Below are positions 10,792-20,119 of a stretch of DNA of 64,000 bases, piece by piece. This DNA comes from Burkholderiales bacterium (GTDB lineage: Bacteria > Pseudomonadota > Gammaproteobacteria > Burkholderiales > Burkholderiaceae_C): NCBI GenBank assembly GCA_947453625.1, contig CANGHK010000003.1:62001-126000 (forward strand). Direction: 5' to 3'. Position numbers and translations under genes: made by a program. Numbering within the stretch: position 1 is the stretch's first letter; each line of letters starts with the position of its first letter. The notes beneath the pieces were generated by a model. It did no database searches, was not told the origin of the DNA, and was given only the letters and a program-made list of their open reading frames with translations.

Positions 10792-11895
10792 ATGATATTC
10801 GATTCGACCGTCCGCAGAGAACTTGCACGCAGCTTCGGTGCCACCCTGGTGGTGATACTCACCATCGTCATCACGATGATGCTGATACGCACACTGGGCA
10901 TGGCTGCCGGCGGCGAGGTGGCGCCCGAGGACGTGGTGCTGCTGCTGGGCTATACCGCGCTGGGCTACCTGCCGATGATGCTGGGCCTGAGCCTGTTCGT
11001 CGCGGTCGTGGTCACGCTGGGGCGGATGTACCGCGACAGCGAAATGGTGATCTGGTTCGCCAGCGGCCTGGGCCTGGGCCGCTTCGTGCTGCCGGTGCTG
11101 CAGATGGCCTGGCCGGTGCTGGCCGTCACCGCCGCGCTGCTGCTCTTCGTCTGGCCCTGGGGCAACCGCAGCAGCGTCGAACTGCGCAGCCGCTACGAGC
11201 AACGCACCGACTTGTCGCGGGTGGCGCCTGGCGTGTTCCAGAGTTCACGCGACGGCAGCCGGGTGTTCTTCGTCGACCGCGCCAGCCAGGAAGGCGTGGC
11301 CGGCCACCATGTCTTCGTGCTGACCCGCAGGCCGCCGCTGGAGTCGGTGGTCTCGGCGCGCAGCGGCCGGTTGGCCAACGAGGGGGCGGACCGGGTGCTG
11401 TCGCTCGAGCATGGCCAGCGAAACGAGGCCGACAGTGCGACAGGCTCCCGCACGCTGGCCAGCTTCGAGCGCTACCGCGTGCTGGTGGGCGAGACCGCGG
11501 CGCGCAGCGCCGAGGAAGCGCCGGCCAAGACCCTGGCCACGCTGGACCTGATGCGCCAGGTCACGCCGCGCCACCAGGCCGAGCTGGCTTGGCGCTTCGG
11601 CATGCTGATGGCCGCGGCCAATCTGCTGCTGCTGGGCATAGGCCTGTCGGCCACCGAGCCGCGCCGGGCCAGCAACTGGAACCTGCTGCTCGCGCTGCTG
11701 ACCTTCGTGGCCTATTTCAATGGCGTCAACCTGTCGCAGGCCTGGATCGCCGCCGGCCGCTTCGCGATGGCCCCAACCCTGCTTTGGTTGCATGGCGGCG
11801 CGCTGGCCCTGGGCCTGGCGCTGATCTGGTGGCGTGACCACGCCGCGGTGCGGTGGCGACTGGGCGCCAGGCGCAGGGCCGGGAGGAAGGCATGA
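10792..11895 (+). CDS. lptF: LPS export ABC transporter permease LptF
   Basis: Inner-membrane half of the LptB2FG complex that pulls lipopolysaccharide from the inner membrane towards the LptC/A bridge. 367 residues: three transmembrane segments in the first ~120 residues (starting LARSFGATLVVILTIVITMM), a periplasmic jellyroll-like domain around residues 130-260, and three further segments at the C-terminus. It begins MIFDSTVRRELARSF, as LptF proteins do. It is divergent from pepA as in E. coli, and its stop overlaps lptG as ATGA. Confidence 0.95.
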   Translation: MIFDSTVRRELARSFGATLVVILTIVITMMLIRTLGMAAGGEVAPEDVVLLLGYTALGYLPMMLGLSLFVAVVVTLGRMYRDSEMVIWFASGLGLGRFVLPVLQMAWPVLAVTAALLLFVWPWGNRSSVELRSRYEQRTDLSRVAPGVFQSSRDGSRVFFVDRASQEGVAGHHVFVLTRRPPLESVVSARSGRLANEGADRVLSLEHGQRNEADSATGSRTLASFERYRVLVGETAARSAEEAPAKTLATLDLMRQVTPRHQAELAWRFGMLMAAANLLLLGIGLSATEPRRASNWNLLLALLTFVAYFNGVNLSQAWIAAGRFAMAPTLLWLHGGALALGLALIWWRDHAAVRWRLGARRRAGRKA

Positions 11896-13019
11896 AGACC
11901 GTGCGCTGGCTGCTCTACCGAGACATCTTGGGGTCGGTGGTGTTCGTCGCGCTGGCCTTCCTCAGCCTGTTCTATTTCATCGACTTCGTCGACGAACTGG
12001 AGAACGTGGGCCGCGACGGCTACACCCTGGCGCAGGCCATAGGACGCGGCCTGCTGGCCGTGCCCGGGCATTTCTACGAGTTGTTCCCGATCGCGGTGCT
12101 GATCGGCACCATCTACGCGATGGCCAGGCTGGCACAGTCGTCCGAGTTCACCATCCTGCGCACCGCCGGTCTGGGACCGTGGCGCGCGCTGCGCCTGCTG
12201 GCGGTCCCGGGGCTGGTGTTTGCACTGCTGACCTTCGTCGTGGGGGACTATGTGGCCCCCGGCACCGAGCGCCAGGCCTTGGCGCTGAAGGCCGGCAGCC
12301 GCGGCGGCTTGTCGCTGGGCAGCGGCGGGGCCTGGCTGAAGGACAGACGGCCGGCCGCGACTGGCCAGGCCGACACCGAGCGCAACATCTCGGTCAACGT
12401 GACGGCCGCGGCGGGCAGCGGCGAGTTGCTGGGCATACGCATCTTCGAGTTCGACGCCGACGGCCGGCTGCGCACCCGCATCGCGGCGCGCTCGGGGCGG
12501 GTCCTCAAGACCGGACAATGGGCGCTGCAGGAGGTCGAGCGCACCGACTGGCCAACGCCCGAAGCGGCACTTCGCGGCAGCGGGCTGCAAATCCAGAATC
12601 TGCCCGAACTGACCTGGGCCACGGCGCTAGACGCCGGCGTCGTCGCCTCGGCGCTGCTGCCGGCGCAGACCATGTCGACGCTGGACCTGTGGCGTTATGT
12701 CAGCCACCTGGCCGACCAGGACCAAGCGGTGCAGCGGCAGGAGATCGCTTTCTGGAAGAAGGCGCTCTACCCGCTGGCCTGCGTCGTGATGGTGGCGCTG
12801 GCGCTGCCCTTCGCCTACCTGCACGCGCGCGCCGGCGGCGTCAGCTACAAGGTGTTTGGCGGCATCATGCTGGGCATCAGCTTCGTGCTGCTGAACAACG
12901 CCAGCGGCCACCTCGGCCTGTTGCGCCAATGGACCCCCTGGGTGGCTGCCGCCGCACCCAGCGGACTCTACCTGCTGATATCGATGGGCGCTTTTGCCTG
13001 GCTGGTCCGATACCGATGA
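11892..13019 (+). CDS. lptG: LPS export ABC transporter permease LptG
   Basis: Partner permease of LptF in lipopolysaccharide export. 375 residues with the start MKTVRWLLYRDILGSVVFV, an SD sequence GGGAGGAAGG just upstream of the ATG, three N-terminal and three C-terminal membrane segments, and a periplasmic domain between them. The family segment FYELFPIAVLIGTIYAMA is present. Together with lptF it forms a two-gene coupled unit; lptB is not nearby. Confidence 0.95.
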   Translation: MKTVRWLLYRDILGSVVFVALAFLSLFYFIDFVDELENVGRDGYTLAQAIGRGLLAVPGHFYELFPIAVLIGTIYAMARLAQSSEFTILRTAGLGPWRALRLLAVPGLVFALLTFVVGDYVAPGTERQALALKAGSRGGLSLGSGGAWLKDRRPAATGQADTERNISVNVTAAAGSGELLGIRIFEFDADGRLRTRIAARSGRVLKTGQWALQEVERTDWPTPEAALRGSGLQIQNLPELTWATALDAGVVASALLPAQTMSTLDLWRYVSHLADQDQAVQRQEIAFWKKALYPLACVVMVALALPFAYLHARAGGVSYKVFGGIMLGISFVLLNNASGHLGLLRQWTPWVAAAAPSGLYLLISMGAFAWLVRYR

Positions 13020-13028
13020 ACTGAAGCT

Positions 13029-13448
13029 ATGAACCCCTCCACATCCTCGATCCCCGACGCCGACGCCACCGGCCTGCTGCTGTTCGCCCACGGCGCCCGC
13101 GACCCGCAATGGGCGAGGCCCTTCGAGGCAGTGGCCAGCCACTGCGCTGCGGCGCGGGGCGCGCAAAAGGTGGCGCTGGCCTTTCTCGAATTCATGGCAC
13201 CCGACCTGGTGGCCGCAGGCAACGCGCTGGTGGCGGCGGGCTGCACCGCGGTCGACGTCGTGCCGCTGTTCCTGGGTGCCGGCGGCCATGTGCGCAAGGA
13301 CATCCCGGTGTTGATGGCGCGGCTGACGGCCGAGCATCCGACGGTGCGCTTCACGCTGCGCCCAGCGATCGGCGAGGCCGAAGGCGTGATTGCCGCGATG
13401 GCAGCGGTGGCGCTGTCGCCGGGTCGCGCCGAGGTGGCGTTGCGATGA
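13029..13448 (+). CDS. Small sirohydrochlorin/cobalt chelatase (CbiX/SirB type)
   Basis: Single-domain class II chelatase of 139 residues. The two metal-site histidines are visible in LLLFAHGARDPQW and GAGGHVRKDIP. Known relatives insert cobalt (CbiX, cobalamin) or iron (SirB, sirohaem) into sirohydrochlorin. The stop overlaps the start of a CysB-type regulator as ATGA, which points to sirohaem for sulfite reductase; this is inference. It has no long His-rich tail. It follows lptG by only nine bases but is functionally unrelated to it. Confidence 0.85.
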   Translation: MNPSTSSIPDADATGLLLFAHGARDPQWARPFEAVASHCAAARGAQKVALAFLEFMAPDLVAAGNALVAAGCTAVDVVPLFLGAGGHVRKDIPVLMARLTAEHPTVRFTLRPAIGEAEGVIAAMAAVALSPGRAEVALR

Positions 13449-14401
13449 ACCTGCACCAGTTCCGCTTCGTCCAGGAGGCCGTGCGACGCGACCTGAACCT
13501 GACCGAGACGGCGCGCGCGCTGCATACCTCGCAGCCCGGCATCAGCAAGGCGATCCTGGAACTCGAGGAAGAACTGGGCGTCGACATCTTTGCCCGCCAC
13601 GGCAAGCGCCTGCGCCGCGTCACCGAGCCCGGGCGGCTGGTGCTGCAATCGGTCGAGATCATCATGCGCGAGGTCGCCAACCTGAAGCGCATCGGTGAGG
13701 AATACGCCAAGCAGGACGCCGGCACGCTGTCGATCGCCACCACCCATTCCCAGGCCCGCTACGTGCTGCCCGGACCCGTGGCCCAATTGCGCCAGCGTTT
13801 CCCGAAAGTGCGGATCGTGCTGCACCAGGGCACGCCAGGCGACGTGGCGCGCATGCTGCTGGACGACGTGGCCGAGATTGGCCTGGCCACCGAGTCGCTG
13901 GTCGATGTCGAGGGCCTGATCACCCTGCCCTGCTACGAATGGCAGCATGTGCTGGTGGTGCCGGCGCGCCACCCGCTGGCCGCAGTCGAGCGGCCCACGC
14001 TGGAGCAGGTGGCGACCGAGCCGCTGATCACCTACCACCCCACCTTCAGCGGCCGCAGCCGGATAGACGCAGCGTTTGCCAAGGCCAGACTCAAGCCCGA
14101 CATCGCGCTCGAGGCGATAGACGCCGACGTCATCAAGACCTATGTCCGGCTGGGCATGGGGGTGGGCCTGGTGGCCGAGATGGCGGTGCGCGACGACCCG
14201 CCCGGCGGCGACCTGGCCTGGCGGCCGGTGGGCCACCTGTTCGGGCCCAACACCTCGCGTGTGGCTTTCAAGCGCGGCGCCTACCTGCGCCATTTCGTGT
14301 TTGCCTTTGCTGAATTGCTGAGCGAGCGCCTGACCCGCGCGCTGATCGAGCGCGCGATGTCCGAGCGCCCGGGCGGCGAACCCACTTCCTTTGAACTCTG
14401 A
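13445..14401 (+). CDS. CysB-type LysR transcriptional regulator
   Basis: LysR regulator of 318 residues. The N-terminal winged helix is MNLHQFRFVQEAVRRDLNLT with TSQPGISKAILELEEELG as the HTH, characteristic of the CysB/Cbl subgroup. The effector domain keeps ATTHSQARYVLP and a TFSGRSRID segment typical of CysB, which senses acetylserine or sulfate-related ligands. It is expected to activate sulfur-assimilation genes. The ATGA overlap with the small chelatase gene makes co-translation likely. CysB versus Cbl cannot be decided here. Confidence 0.9.
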   Translation: MNLHQFRFVQEAVRRDLNLTETARALHTSQPGISKAILELEEELGVDIFARHGKRLRRVTEPGRLVLQSVEIIMREVANLKRIGEEYAKQDAGTLSIATTHSQARYVLPGPVAQLRQRFPKVRIVLHQGTPGDVARMLLDDVAEIGLATESLVDVEGLITLPCYEWQHVLVVPARHPLAAVERPTLEQVATEPLITYHPTFSGRSRIDAAFAKARLKPDIALEAIDADVIKTYVRLGMGVGLVAEMAVRDDPPGGDLAWRPVGHLFGPNTSRVAFKRGAYLRHFVFAFAELLSERLTRALIERAMSERPGGEPTSFEL

Positions 14402-14405
14402 CGTG

Positions 14406-15566
14406 ATGACCACTTTCCGCACCCCAGTCCCCGCCAGCCGCCTGCCCAAGGTGGGCACCACCATCTTCACCGTGATGTCGGCGCTGGCCGCCGAGCGCGG
14501 CGCTGTCAACCTGGGCCAGGGCTTCCCCGATTTCGAGGGCGACCCGGCGCTGGTCGACGCGGTGACGCAAGCCATGCGCGACGGCCACAACCAGTACCCG
14601 CCGATGACCGGCGTGCCGCTGCTGCGCCAGGCGGTGTCCGACAAGATCGCCACGCTGTATGGCCGTCGCTATGACGCGGCGACCGAGGTCACCATCACCG
14701 CCGGCGCCACCCAGGCCATCATCACCGCGATCCTGGCCGTCGTCGGTCCGGGCGACGAGGTGATCGTGCTCGAGCCCAGCTACGACAGCTACGTGCCCAA
14801 CATCGAGCTGGCGGGCGGCACGGTGGTGCGGGTGGCCCTGAAGGCCGAGACCTTCCGGCCCGATTTCGAGGCCATCGCCGCGGCCATCTCGCCGCGCACA
14901 AGAGCCATCATCGTCAACACGCCGCACAACCCGAGTGCGACGATCTGGCGCGCCGACGACCTGGACCGCCTGGCAGAGATCCTGCGGCCGACCGATGCGC
15001 TGCTGATCGCCGACGAGGTCTACGAGCACATGGTCTACGACGGCGAGGCTCACGCCAGCGCATCGGCCCACCCCGAGTTGGCGGCGCGCGCCTTCGTGAT
15101 CTCGAGCTTCGGCAAGACCTTCCATGTCACCGGCTGGAAGATAGGCACGGTGGCCGCGCCCGCGCCGCTGTCGGCCGAATTCCGCAAGGTTCACCAGTTC
15201 AACGTCTTCACCGTCAACACGCCGATGCAGCATGGCCTGGCCCGCTACCTGGCCGACCCGGCGCCCTACCTCGGACTGCCGGCTTTCTACCAGCGCAAAC
15301 GCAAGCTGTTCCGCGAGGGACTGGCCGGCACGCGATTCCGCCTGCTGCCCAGCGAGGGCAGCTACTTCCAGGTGGTCGACTACAGCGCCATCAGCGACCT
15401 GGGCGAGGCCGATTTCTGCCGCTGGCTGACGACCCAGATCGGCGTCGCGGCGATCCCGCTGTCGGCCTTCTACGACGACGGCCGCAACCAGGGCCTGGCG
15501 CGCTTTTGCTACGCCAAGCAGGACGCGACGCTGCATACCGCGCTCGAACGCCTGTCGCGGCTCTGA
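14406..15566 (+). CDS. Methionine-type PLP aminotransferase (YbdL-like)
   Basis: Fold-type I aminotransferase of 386 residues, the length of E. coli YbdL, which uses methionine, histidine and phenylalanine. The opening KVGTTIFTVMSALAAE and NLGQGFPDFEGDP are typical of that group. NTPHNPSA, DEVYEHMVYDG and SSFGKTFHVTGWK (PLP lysine) are present, and the C-terminal arginine lies in LARFCYAK. An ATG after an in-frame GTG was chosen; a TTG fifteen bases earlier overlaps the regulator gene and is less likely. A methionine-salvage or sulfur-amino-acid role fits the CysB neighbour. Confidence 0.9.
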   Translation: MTTFRTPVPASRLPKVGTTIFTVMSALAAERGAVNLGQGFPDFEGDPALVDAVTQAMRDGHNQYPPMTGVPLLRQAVSDKIATLYGRRYDAATEVTITAGATQAIITAILAVVGPGDEVIVLEPSYDSYVPNIELAGGTVVRVALKAETFRPDFEAIAAAISPRTRAIIVNTPHNPSATIWRADDLDRLAEILRPTDALLIADEVYEHMVYDGEAHASASAHPELAARAFVISSFGKTFHVTGWKIGTVAAPAPLSAEFRKVHQFNVFTVNTPMQHGLARYLADPAPYLGLPAFYQRKRKLFREGLAGTRFRLLPSEGSYFQVVDYSAISDLGEADFCRWLTTQIGVAAIPLSAFYDDGRNQGLARFCYAKQDATLHTALERLSRL

Positions 15567-15588
15567 CGCACGGCGCGGCCGCTGTTGC

Positions 15589-17154
15589 TCAGGCGCGCGA
15601 CGTGGCTGGCGGTGGCAGGTCGCTGTCATCGAAGGCGGCCAGGTCCGAGCGGCGGCTGTCGCGCCGCAGGTCGACATCGGTGAAGGCCGCAGGCCGGGTG
15701 AACTCGCGCGACGCCGGCCCGAATTCGCTCAGGTCCAGATCGAGCTTGTCCGGCGGCAGGGGCAGACGATCCGACCCCGAGGTGCTGCCGGTGTTCGGCA
15801 ACGAGGTGGTCGAGCGCGAGAACACCCACTCGGCCAACATCGCCCGGGCCAGCGCGCCGGACTCGGTCAACAGCGGCCGCTGGGCGCCGAAATCGCAGGG
15901 CTCCTCGCCCAGCGGCAGCAGCAGGTCGACAGTGACCAGGCCGGCGCTGGGCGCAGCCATGGAGGCCTTGGCCGGGATCGGGGCGGCACCGTCGGCGGCC
16001 TGAGCCGGCAAAGCCGGCAAGTCGCGCACCAAGGCGTGCAGGGTCAGCAGGTCGTGGAAAGCGGGCAGGTCGAAAGGGTCCAGATCGGCCCGCCACAGCA
16101 GCAGGGCTTCGAGCTCGGCCACCGCCCGAAGCGGTTGCGGCCAGGCCCGCTGAAGCCGGGCGATCACCTCGGGATACTGGGCCAGGCAACGGCCCGCGGC
16201 CAGGTCGCCCTGCCAGTCGGGCGCCTGCGCATTGAAGCGCTGGTTGAAGCGGTCGCGGGTGCGCTCGTAAGCCGCCTCGTCACCCTGCTGGCGGTAGATC
16301 TGCAGCAGCTTGAAGTAGGGCAAGCCACTGCCGCCGCCAGTGGCACGCAGGTGGCCGAGCAGCAAGTCGATGGCAGCCTGTTGCCGGCCCAGTACGATGA
16401 AGAAATCCACCTGCTGGTCCAGATCCAGCAACTCCTCGACCGACACCGGCCGCGGCGCCAGCGCCGCGCTGAACGATGCCGCCGTGGCAGTCTGTGCCGG
16501 CACCCTGGCCGGCGCGAACGTCATGGCCGGGGACGGTGCGGCCACGCTGGCGGAGACCGGCGCCGTCTGGGGGCCCGACAACGCAGTCGCGTCCTGCGAA
16601 AACAGGGGCATGGACGCCGAGGGCGGCACCTGTGGCTTGTCACCGGCATGCCAAACGGCCTGTTCAGCGGCAGCAGACTGGGCCTGGCGCGCGATCTGGC
16701 GCCTGAGCCGACCCAACTGCCTTGCCAGCCAGGCGACCAGCGCCGCAGCCACCCCCAGGCTCAACAACAACACGGGCAGCCAACCCTGGGTCGCCTCGGC
16801 GCCGACCAGGCGGTCGGTGACCAGGGTCAGCTGCGCCCGCTGCCGTAGAGCCTCCGCCCGCAAATTCGCCACCTGCTGCTCCAGCGCGGCGACCTGGTCA
16901 CCGCTGACCGGCTCGGCGCTGTCGGACAGCGAGCCCCCACTGCCGGCGTGGCCGCCCGGCTCGAACGGTGCGGCCACCGCCGCCAGGCCAGCCGGCGGCA
17001 AGGTCGGTTCCGCGGCCTGCGCCGATGGCCGACCCAGCGCCTGGCCAGCCGCTGCCCACAACAGCCAAGCGCCCGCGGCAAGCAACGAGACCTTGAAATG
17101 CCGGCACGACGACCGTTGCGGACAGGGCATGTCGGGCTTTGGCAGGAGAACCAT
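15589..17154 (-). CDS. FimV-like single-pass membrane protein
   Basis: Protein of about 521 residues. It has a signal peptide (SLLAAGAWLLWAAAGQALG), a Ser/Gly/Pro-rich stretch, a short coiled coil (GDQVAALEQQVANLRAEALR), one transmembrane helix (GWLPVLLLSLGVAAALVAWL) and a cytoplasmic part. The cytoplasmic part contains a conserved block beginning VEELLDLDQQVDFFIVLGRQ and continuing through SGLPYFKLLQIYRQQGDEAA, a TPR-like helical pair. This resembles the C-terminal half of FimV/TspA-type proteins of Burkholderiales, but no LysM motif is seen. The start is uncertain; an ATG at 17,175 and another at 17,130 are alternatives. A role in polar or pilus organisation is only suggested by the resemblance. 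Confidence 0.7.
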   Translation of the reverse strand: MVLLPKPDMPCPQRSSCRHFKVSLLAAGAWLLWAAAGQALGRPSAQAAEPTLPPAGLAAVAAPFEPGGHAGSGGSLSDSAEPVSGDQVAALEQQVANLRAEALRQRAQLTLVTDRLVGAEATQGWLPVLLLSLGVAAALVAWLARQLGRLRRQIARQAQSAAAEQAVWHAGDKPQVPPSASMPLFSQDATALSGPQTAPVSASVAAPSPAMTFAPARVPAQTATAASFSAALAPRPVSVEELLDLDQQVDFFIVLGRQQAAIDLLLGHLRATGGGSGLPYFKLLQIYRQQGDEAAYERTRDRFNQRFNAQAPDWQGDLAAGRCLAQYPEVIARLQRAWPQPLRAVAELEALLLWRADLDPFDLPAFHDLLTLHALVRDLPALPAQAADGAAPIPAKASMAAPSAGLVTVDLLLPLGEEPCDFGAQRPLLTESGALARAMLAEWVFSRSTTSLPNTGSTSGSDRLPLPPDKLDLDLSEFGPASREFTRPAAFTDVDLRRDSRRSDLAAFDDSDLPPPATSRA

Positions 17155-17455
17155 TGTTCTGATCAACTCTAGCATGCCCCCCGGACGGCCAGCCCCGTGG
17201 GCAAAAGCCAAAACGGTCGGAATTGGCTGGCGCCGCGGCACCGTCGCGACAGACTCGCTCAGCGGCCCCACTCTGCCGCATCAACCCGGAAACCGACGGC
17301 CCAGGCCGCGTAACCGACCCCTGGCCCCGATACCGGACAGTTCGGCGGGGCGGTAGAGTCGTTGCGGCTTCGTCCGTGACGGTTCCCGGATGAGTCGGTC
17401 TCTCATGGACAATGCGGATGGCATCGTGGCGCGGCTGTCGCGCCTGGGACATGAC
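17155..17455. other. Divergent intergenic region, no gene seen
   Basis: About 300 bases between the FimV-like gene and the Crp/Fnr-type regulator. It must hold both promoters, but I find no convincing -35/-10 pair and no clear symmetric operator. Two in-frame ATGs for the regulator (17,390 and 17,405) lie inside it. Confidence 0.4.
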
Positions 17456-18160
17456 ATGAATACCCCGGTTCTTACGATTGAAGAGCGTCAAAACATCGAA
17501 TCCGGTGCATGGTTCTCCAGACTCTCTCAACCCCTGCGCCATGCAATCCTGTCGCGCGCCCATGTCCGCCGGCTATCGGACGGCGCCCCGCTGGCCTCGC
17601 GCGGCACGCCGGCCGAGGAGTGGTGCGGCGTGGCACGCGGCACGGTTCGCGTGTCGCTGGTCTCTCTGGCCGGCAAACAGGTCACGCTGACCTACTGCGA
17701 GCCCGGGGTCTGGTTCGGCGACATCTCGCTGTTCGACGGTCTGCCCCGCACCCACGATGCCGACGCGCATGGCGAGACCACGCTGCTGTGCGTTCGCAAG
17801 GCCGACTTCAAGGACTTGCTGGCCCAGCACCCCGAACTCTACGACGCCCTGTTGCGCCTGAACTGCCGGCGCTTGCGGCTGATGTTCAACCAGTTCGAGG
17901 ATCTCAACACCAAGCCGCTGTCGGCCCGCCTGGCCAAGCAGATCATCCTGCTGGCCAAGAGCTACGGCATCGAGCAGGGCGAGGAGATCCGCATCGGCCT
18001 GCAACTGGCACAGGAGGATCTGGCGCAGTTGCTGGGGGCCTCGCGCCAGCGCGTCAACCAGGAGCTCAAGGGCTTCGAGCGCGAAGGTGCGGTGCGGGTA
18101 GAACCGACCCGGCTGGTGGTGCTGTCCCGCGACAAGTTGCTCGACATCGCCGAAGGCTGA
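17456..18160 (+). CDS. Crp/Fnr family transcriptional regulator
   Basis: 234 residues from this ATG, which has GGGA six bases upstream; earlier ATGs in the same frame would add up to 22 residues. An N-terminal cyclic-nucleotide-binding-like barrel (VSLAGKQVTLTYCEPGVWFG, then DISLFDGLPRTHDADA) is followed by a long dimer helix and a winged helix with LAQEDLAQLLGASRQRVNQE. No cysteine cluster of the FNR type is present, so it is not an oxygen-sensing Fe-S FNR. Effector and targets are unknown. It stands alone on its strand. Confidence 0.88.
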   Translation: MNTPVLTIEERQNIESGAWFSRLSQPLRHAILSRAHVRRLSDGAPLASRGTPAEEWCGVARGTVRVSLVSLAGKQVTLTYCEPGVWFGDISLFDGLPRTHDADAHGETTLLCVRKADFKDLLAQHPELYDALLRLNCRRLRLMFNQFEDLNTKPLSARLAKQIILLAKSYGIEQGEEIRIGLQLAQEDLAQLLGASRQRVNQELKGFEREGAVRVEPTRLVVLSRDKLLDIAEG

Positions 18161-18281
18161 GGCATCGCCGGCAACGCTGCCGAGCCAGCGGTGGCCACTG
18201 GCCGAGGCACGGCCGAGTCGGGTGACACCGAAATACCCGCCCGATCACGGGGCGATGCTTTGACAACAGGAGGCTGACCCG

Positions 18282-19370
18282 ATGGACACTTTCGCCGGCA
18301 GTGGCACGGTTTCGCCCCAGCATGCTTTCGACACCGCGGCCTTGCAGGCCTGGTTGACCGACCACCTGGACGACTTTGCCGGCCCCTTGCAGGTCGAGCA
18401 GTTCAAGGGCGGCCAGTCCAACCCGACCTACAAGCTGATCACGCCCGACCGCAGCTTCGTCATGCGCACCAAGCCCGGTCCGCTGGCGCGCCTGCTGCCA
18501 TCCGCGCATGCGATAGAGCGCGAGTTCCGGGTGATGGACGCCCTGGCGATGAGCGGCGTGCCGGTGGCGCGCATGCATGTGCTGTGCGAGGACGAGAGCG
18601 TCATCGGCCGCGCGTTCTATGTGATGGAGTATGTGGAGGGCCGGGTGCTGTGGGAGCAGTCGCTGCCTGGCCTGGACCCGGAAGAGCGCGCAGCCGTCTA
18701 CGACGAGATGAACCGGGTGCTGGCAGCGCTGCACAACGTCGACATCAAGGCCGTCGGCCTGGCTGATTTTGGCCGACCGGGCAATTACTTCGCGCGCCAG
18801 ATCGCGCGCTGGAGCAAGCAGTACCTGGCGTCGATCACCGAGCCGATCGTCGAGATGGAGCACTTGATGGCCTGGCTGCCGGCCAACCTGCCGGCCAGCG
18901 CCAACGACCCTTCCCAGGTCGCCATCGTGCATGGCGACTACCGGCTCGACAACCTGATCTTCCACCCGGACGAGCCGCGCATCATCGCCGTGCTCGACTG
19001 GGAACTGTCCACCATCGGTCATCCGCTGGCCGATTTCAGCTACCACTGCATGAGCTGGCATATCGCGCCAGGACTGTTCCGCGGCATCGCAGGGCTGGAC
19101 TTGGTGGCATTGGGCATACCGAACGAGCGCGACTACATGCGCCGCTACTGCGAGCGAACCGGCCGCGGCTCGCCCGGCGACTTGCTGGCCGACTGGAACT
19201 TCTACCTGGCCTACAACCTGTTCCGGCTGGCTGCCATCACCCAGGGCATCGCCAAGCGGGTGGTCGACGGCACGGCCGCCAGCGCACAGGCCCGGGCCAC
19301 GGGCAACTCGACCCGGCCGCTGGCCGAACTGGGCTGGGGCTTTGCCCTGAAGTCATCGGCCGTTGCCTGA
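18282..19370 (+). CDS. APH-fold phosphotransferase, ACAD10/11-LvaA like (paralogue 1)
   Basis: Kinase-like protein of 362 residues with the aminoglycoside-phosphotransferase fold. The glycine-rich region FKGGQSNPTYKL, the catalytic segment VHGDYRLDNLIFHP and the metal aspartate in VLDWELSTIGHPLADF are intact. A good SD (AGGAGG) precedes the ATG. Relatives include the kinase domain of ACAD10/11 and bacterial LvaA, which phosphorylate 4-hydroxyacyl-CoA; antibiotic resistance is unlikely. A second homologue lies at 44,777-45,883. No acyl-CoA dehydrogenase is adjacent to this copy. Confidence 0.85.
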   Translation: MDTFAGSGTVSPQHAFDTAALQAWLTDHLDDFAGPLQVEQFKGGQSNPTYKLITPDRSFVMRTKPGPLARLLPSAHAIEREFRVMDALAMSGVPVARMHVLCEDESVIGRAFYVMEYVEGRVLWEQSLPGLDPEERAAVYDEMNRVLAALHNVDIKAVGLADFGRPGNYFARQIARWSKQYLASITEPIVEMEHLMAWLPANLPASANDPSQVAIVHGDYRLDNLIFHPDEPRIIAVLDWELSTIGHPLADFSYHCMSWHIAPGLFRGIAGLDLVALGIPNERDYMRRYCERTGRGSPGDLLADWNFYLAYNLFRLAAITQGIAKRVVDGTAASAQARATGNSTRPLAELGWGFALKSSAVA

Positions 19371-19384
19371 TCCCGCACCCGGGC

Positions 19385-20119
19385 TCAGGCGCCCAGCAGG
19401 TTGGAGACCTGGCCGGCTTCGCTGAGCGATGAGGCTGCGGTCAGACCGCCGCTGTTCAGATCGACCCCATCGACACCCAGGCGGCACGCCTGGCGCACGG
19501 CATGCTCGAACACCGAGAACCAGATCGCCAGGACGGCGGCATCGGGCTTGCCCATCGCGGTGCGCAAGGTCAGACGACCGCGACCTATCGTCAGCACCAC
19601 CGGCTGGTCGGAGCGGATGTCATCGGCCGTGGCTGACAGCGCCTCATTGAGCGGGCTGGCCAGCCACTGCACCAACCAGGGCATGACGCTGCCGACAGCG
19701 CCATAACGTTCGCGCAAGCGGCCCAACTCTTGCGGGCCGACTTTGCCGTACATCACCAGCCAGCGCATCTCGGACGGCGTGTCGGTGTCGATGCGGGTTT
19801 GCACATCGCTGACGAACTGGTCATAGACCGTCTTCTCCATCGCTGCCATCAGGCTGCGGTTGAGCACCATGCACATCAAGCCCTTGGGCAGGTCGAGTTC
19901 GGCGATCAGCCGGAGTTCGAAGCCCGGGATATAGCTGCGCTGCGAAGCCCCCCACTCGATGCGCCAGGACTGTGCACCGAACTGGCCATCGATCACGCAG
20001 CCGGCGGCAGATCGAACGCGCTGGAACTTGTGGCCGCGCGCCCGGGCCCATTGCTCGAGCGCCAACGGCTCGACCCGTGCCGGACTGCGAGCGAGGAGGC
20101 GACTCATCAAGTTCAGCAT
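19385..20119 (-). CDS. Hypothetical protein, 244 residues
   Basis: Soluble-looking protein without signal peptide or membrane helix and without a motif I recognise. It reads as one domain with AGCVIDGQFGAQSWRIEWG near the N-terminus and a central LMCMVLNRSLMAAMEKTVYD; the C-terminal half carries RLTLRTAMGKPDAAVLAIW. The ATG chosen begins MLNLMSRLLARSPARVEPL; a longer frame upstream looks like non-coding shadow. It is convergent with the kinase gene and stands alone. Codon use is like the neighbours. Function unknown. Confidence 0.7.
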   Translation of the reverse strand: MLNLMSRLLARSPARVEPLALEQWARARGHKFQRVRSAAGCVIDGQFGAQSWRIEWGASQRSYIPGFELRLIAELDLPKGLMCMVLNRSLMAAMEKTVYDQFVSDVQTRIDTDTPSEMRWLVMYGKVGPQELGRLRERYGAVGSVMPWLVQWLASPLNEALSATADDIRSDQPVVLTIGRGRLTLRTAMGKPDAAVLAIWFSVFEHAVRQACRLGVDGVDLNSGGLTAASSLSEAGQVSNLLGA

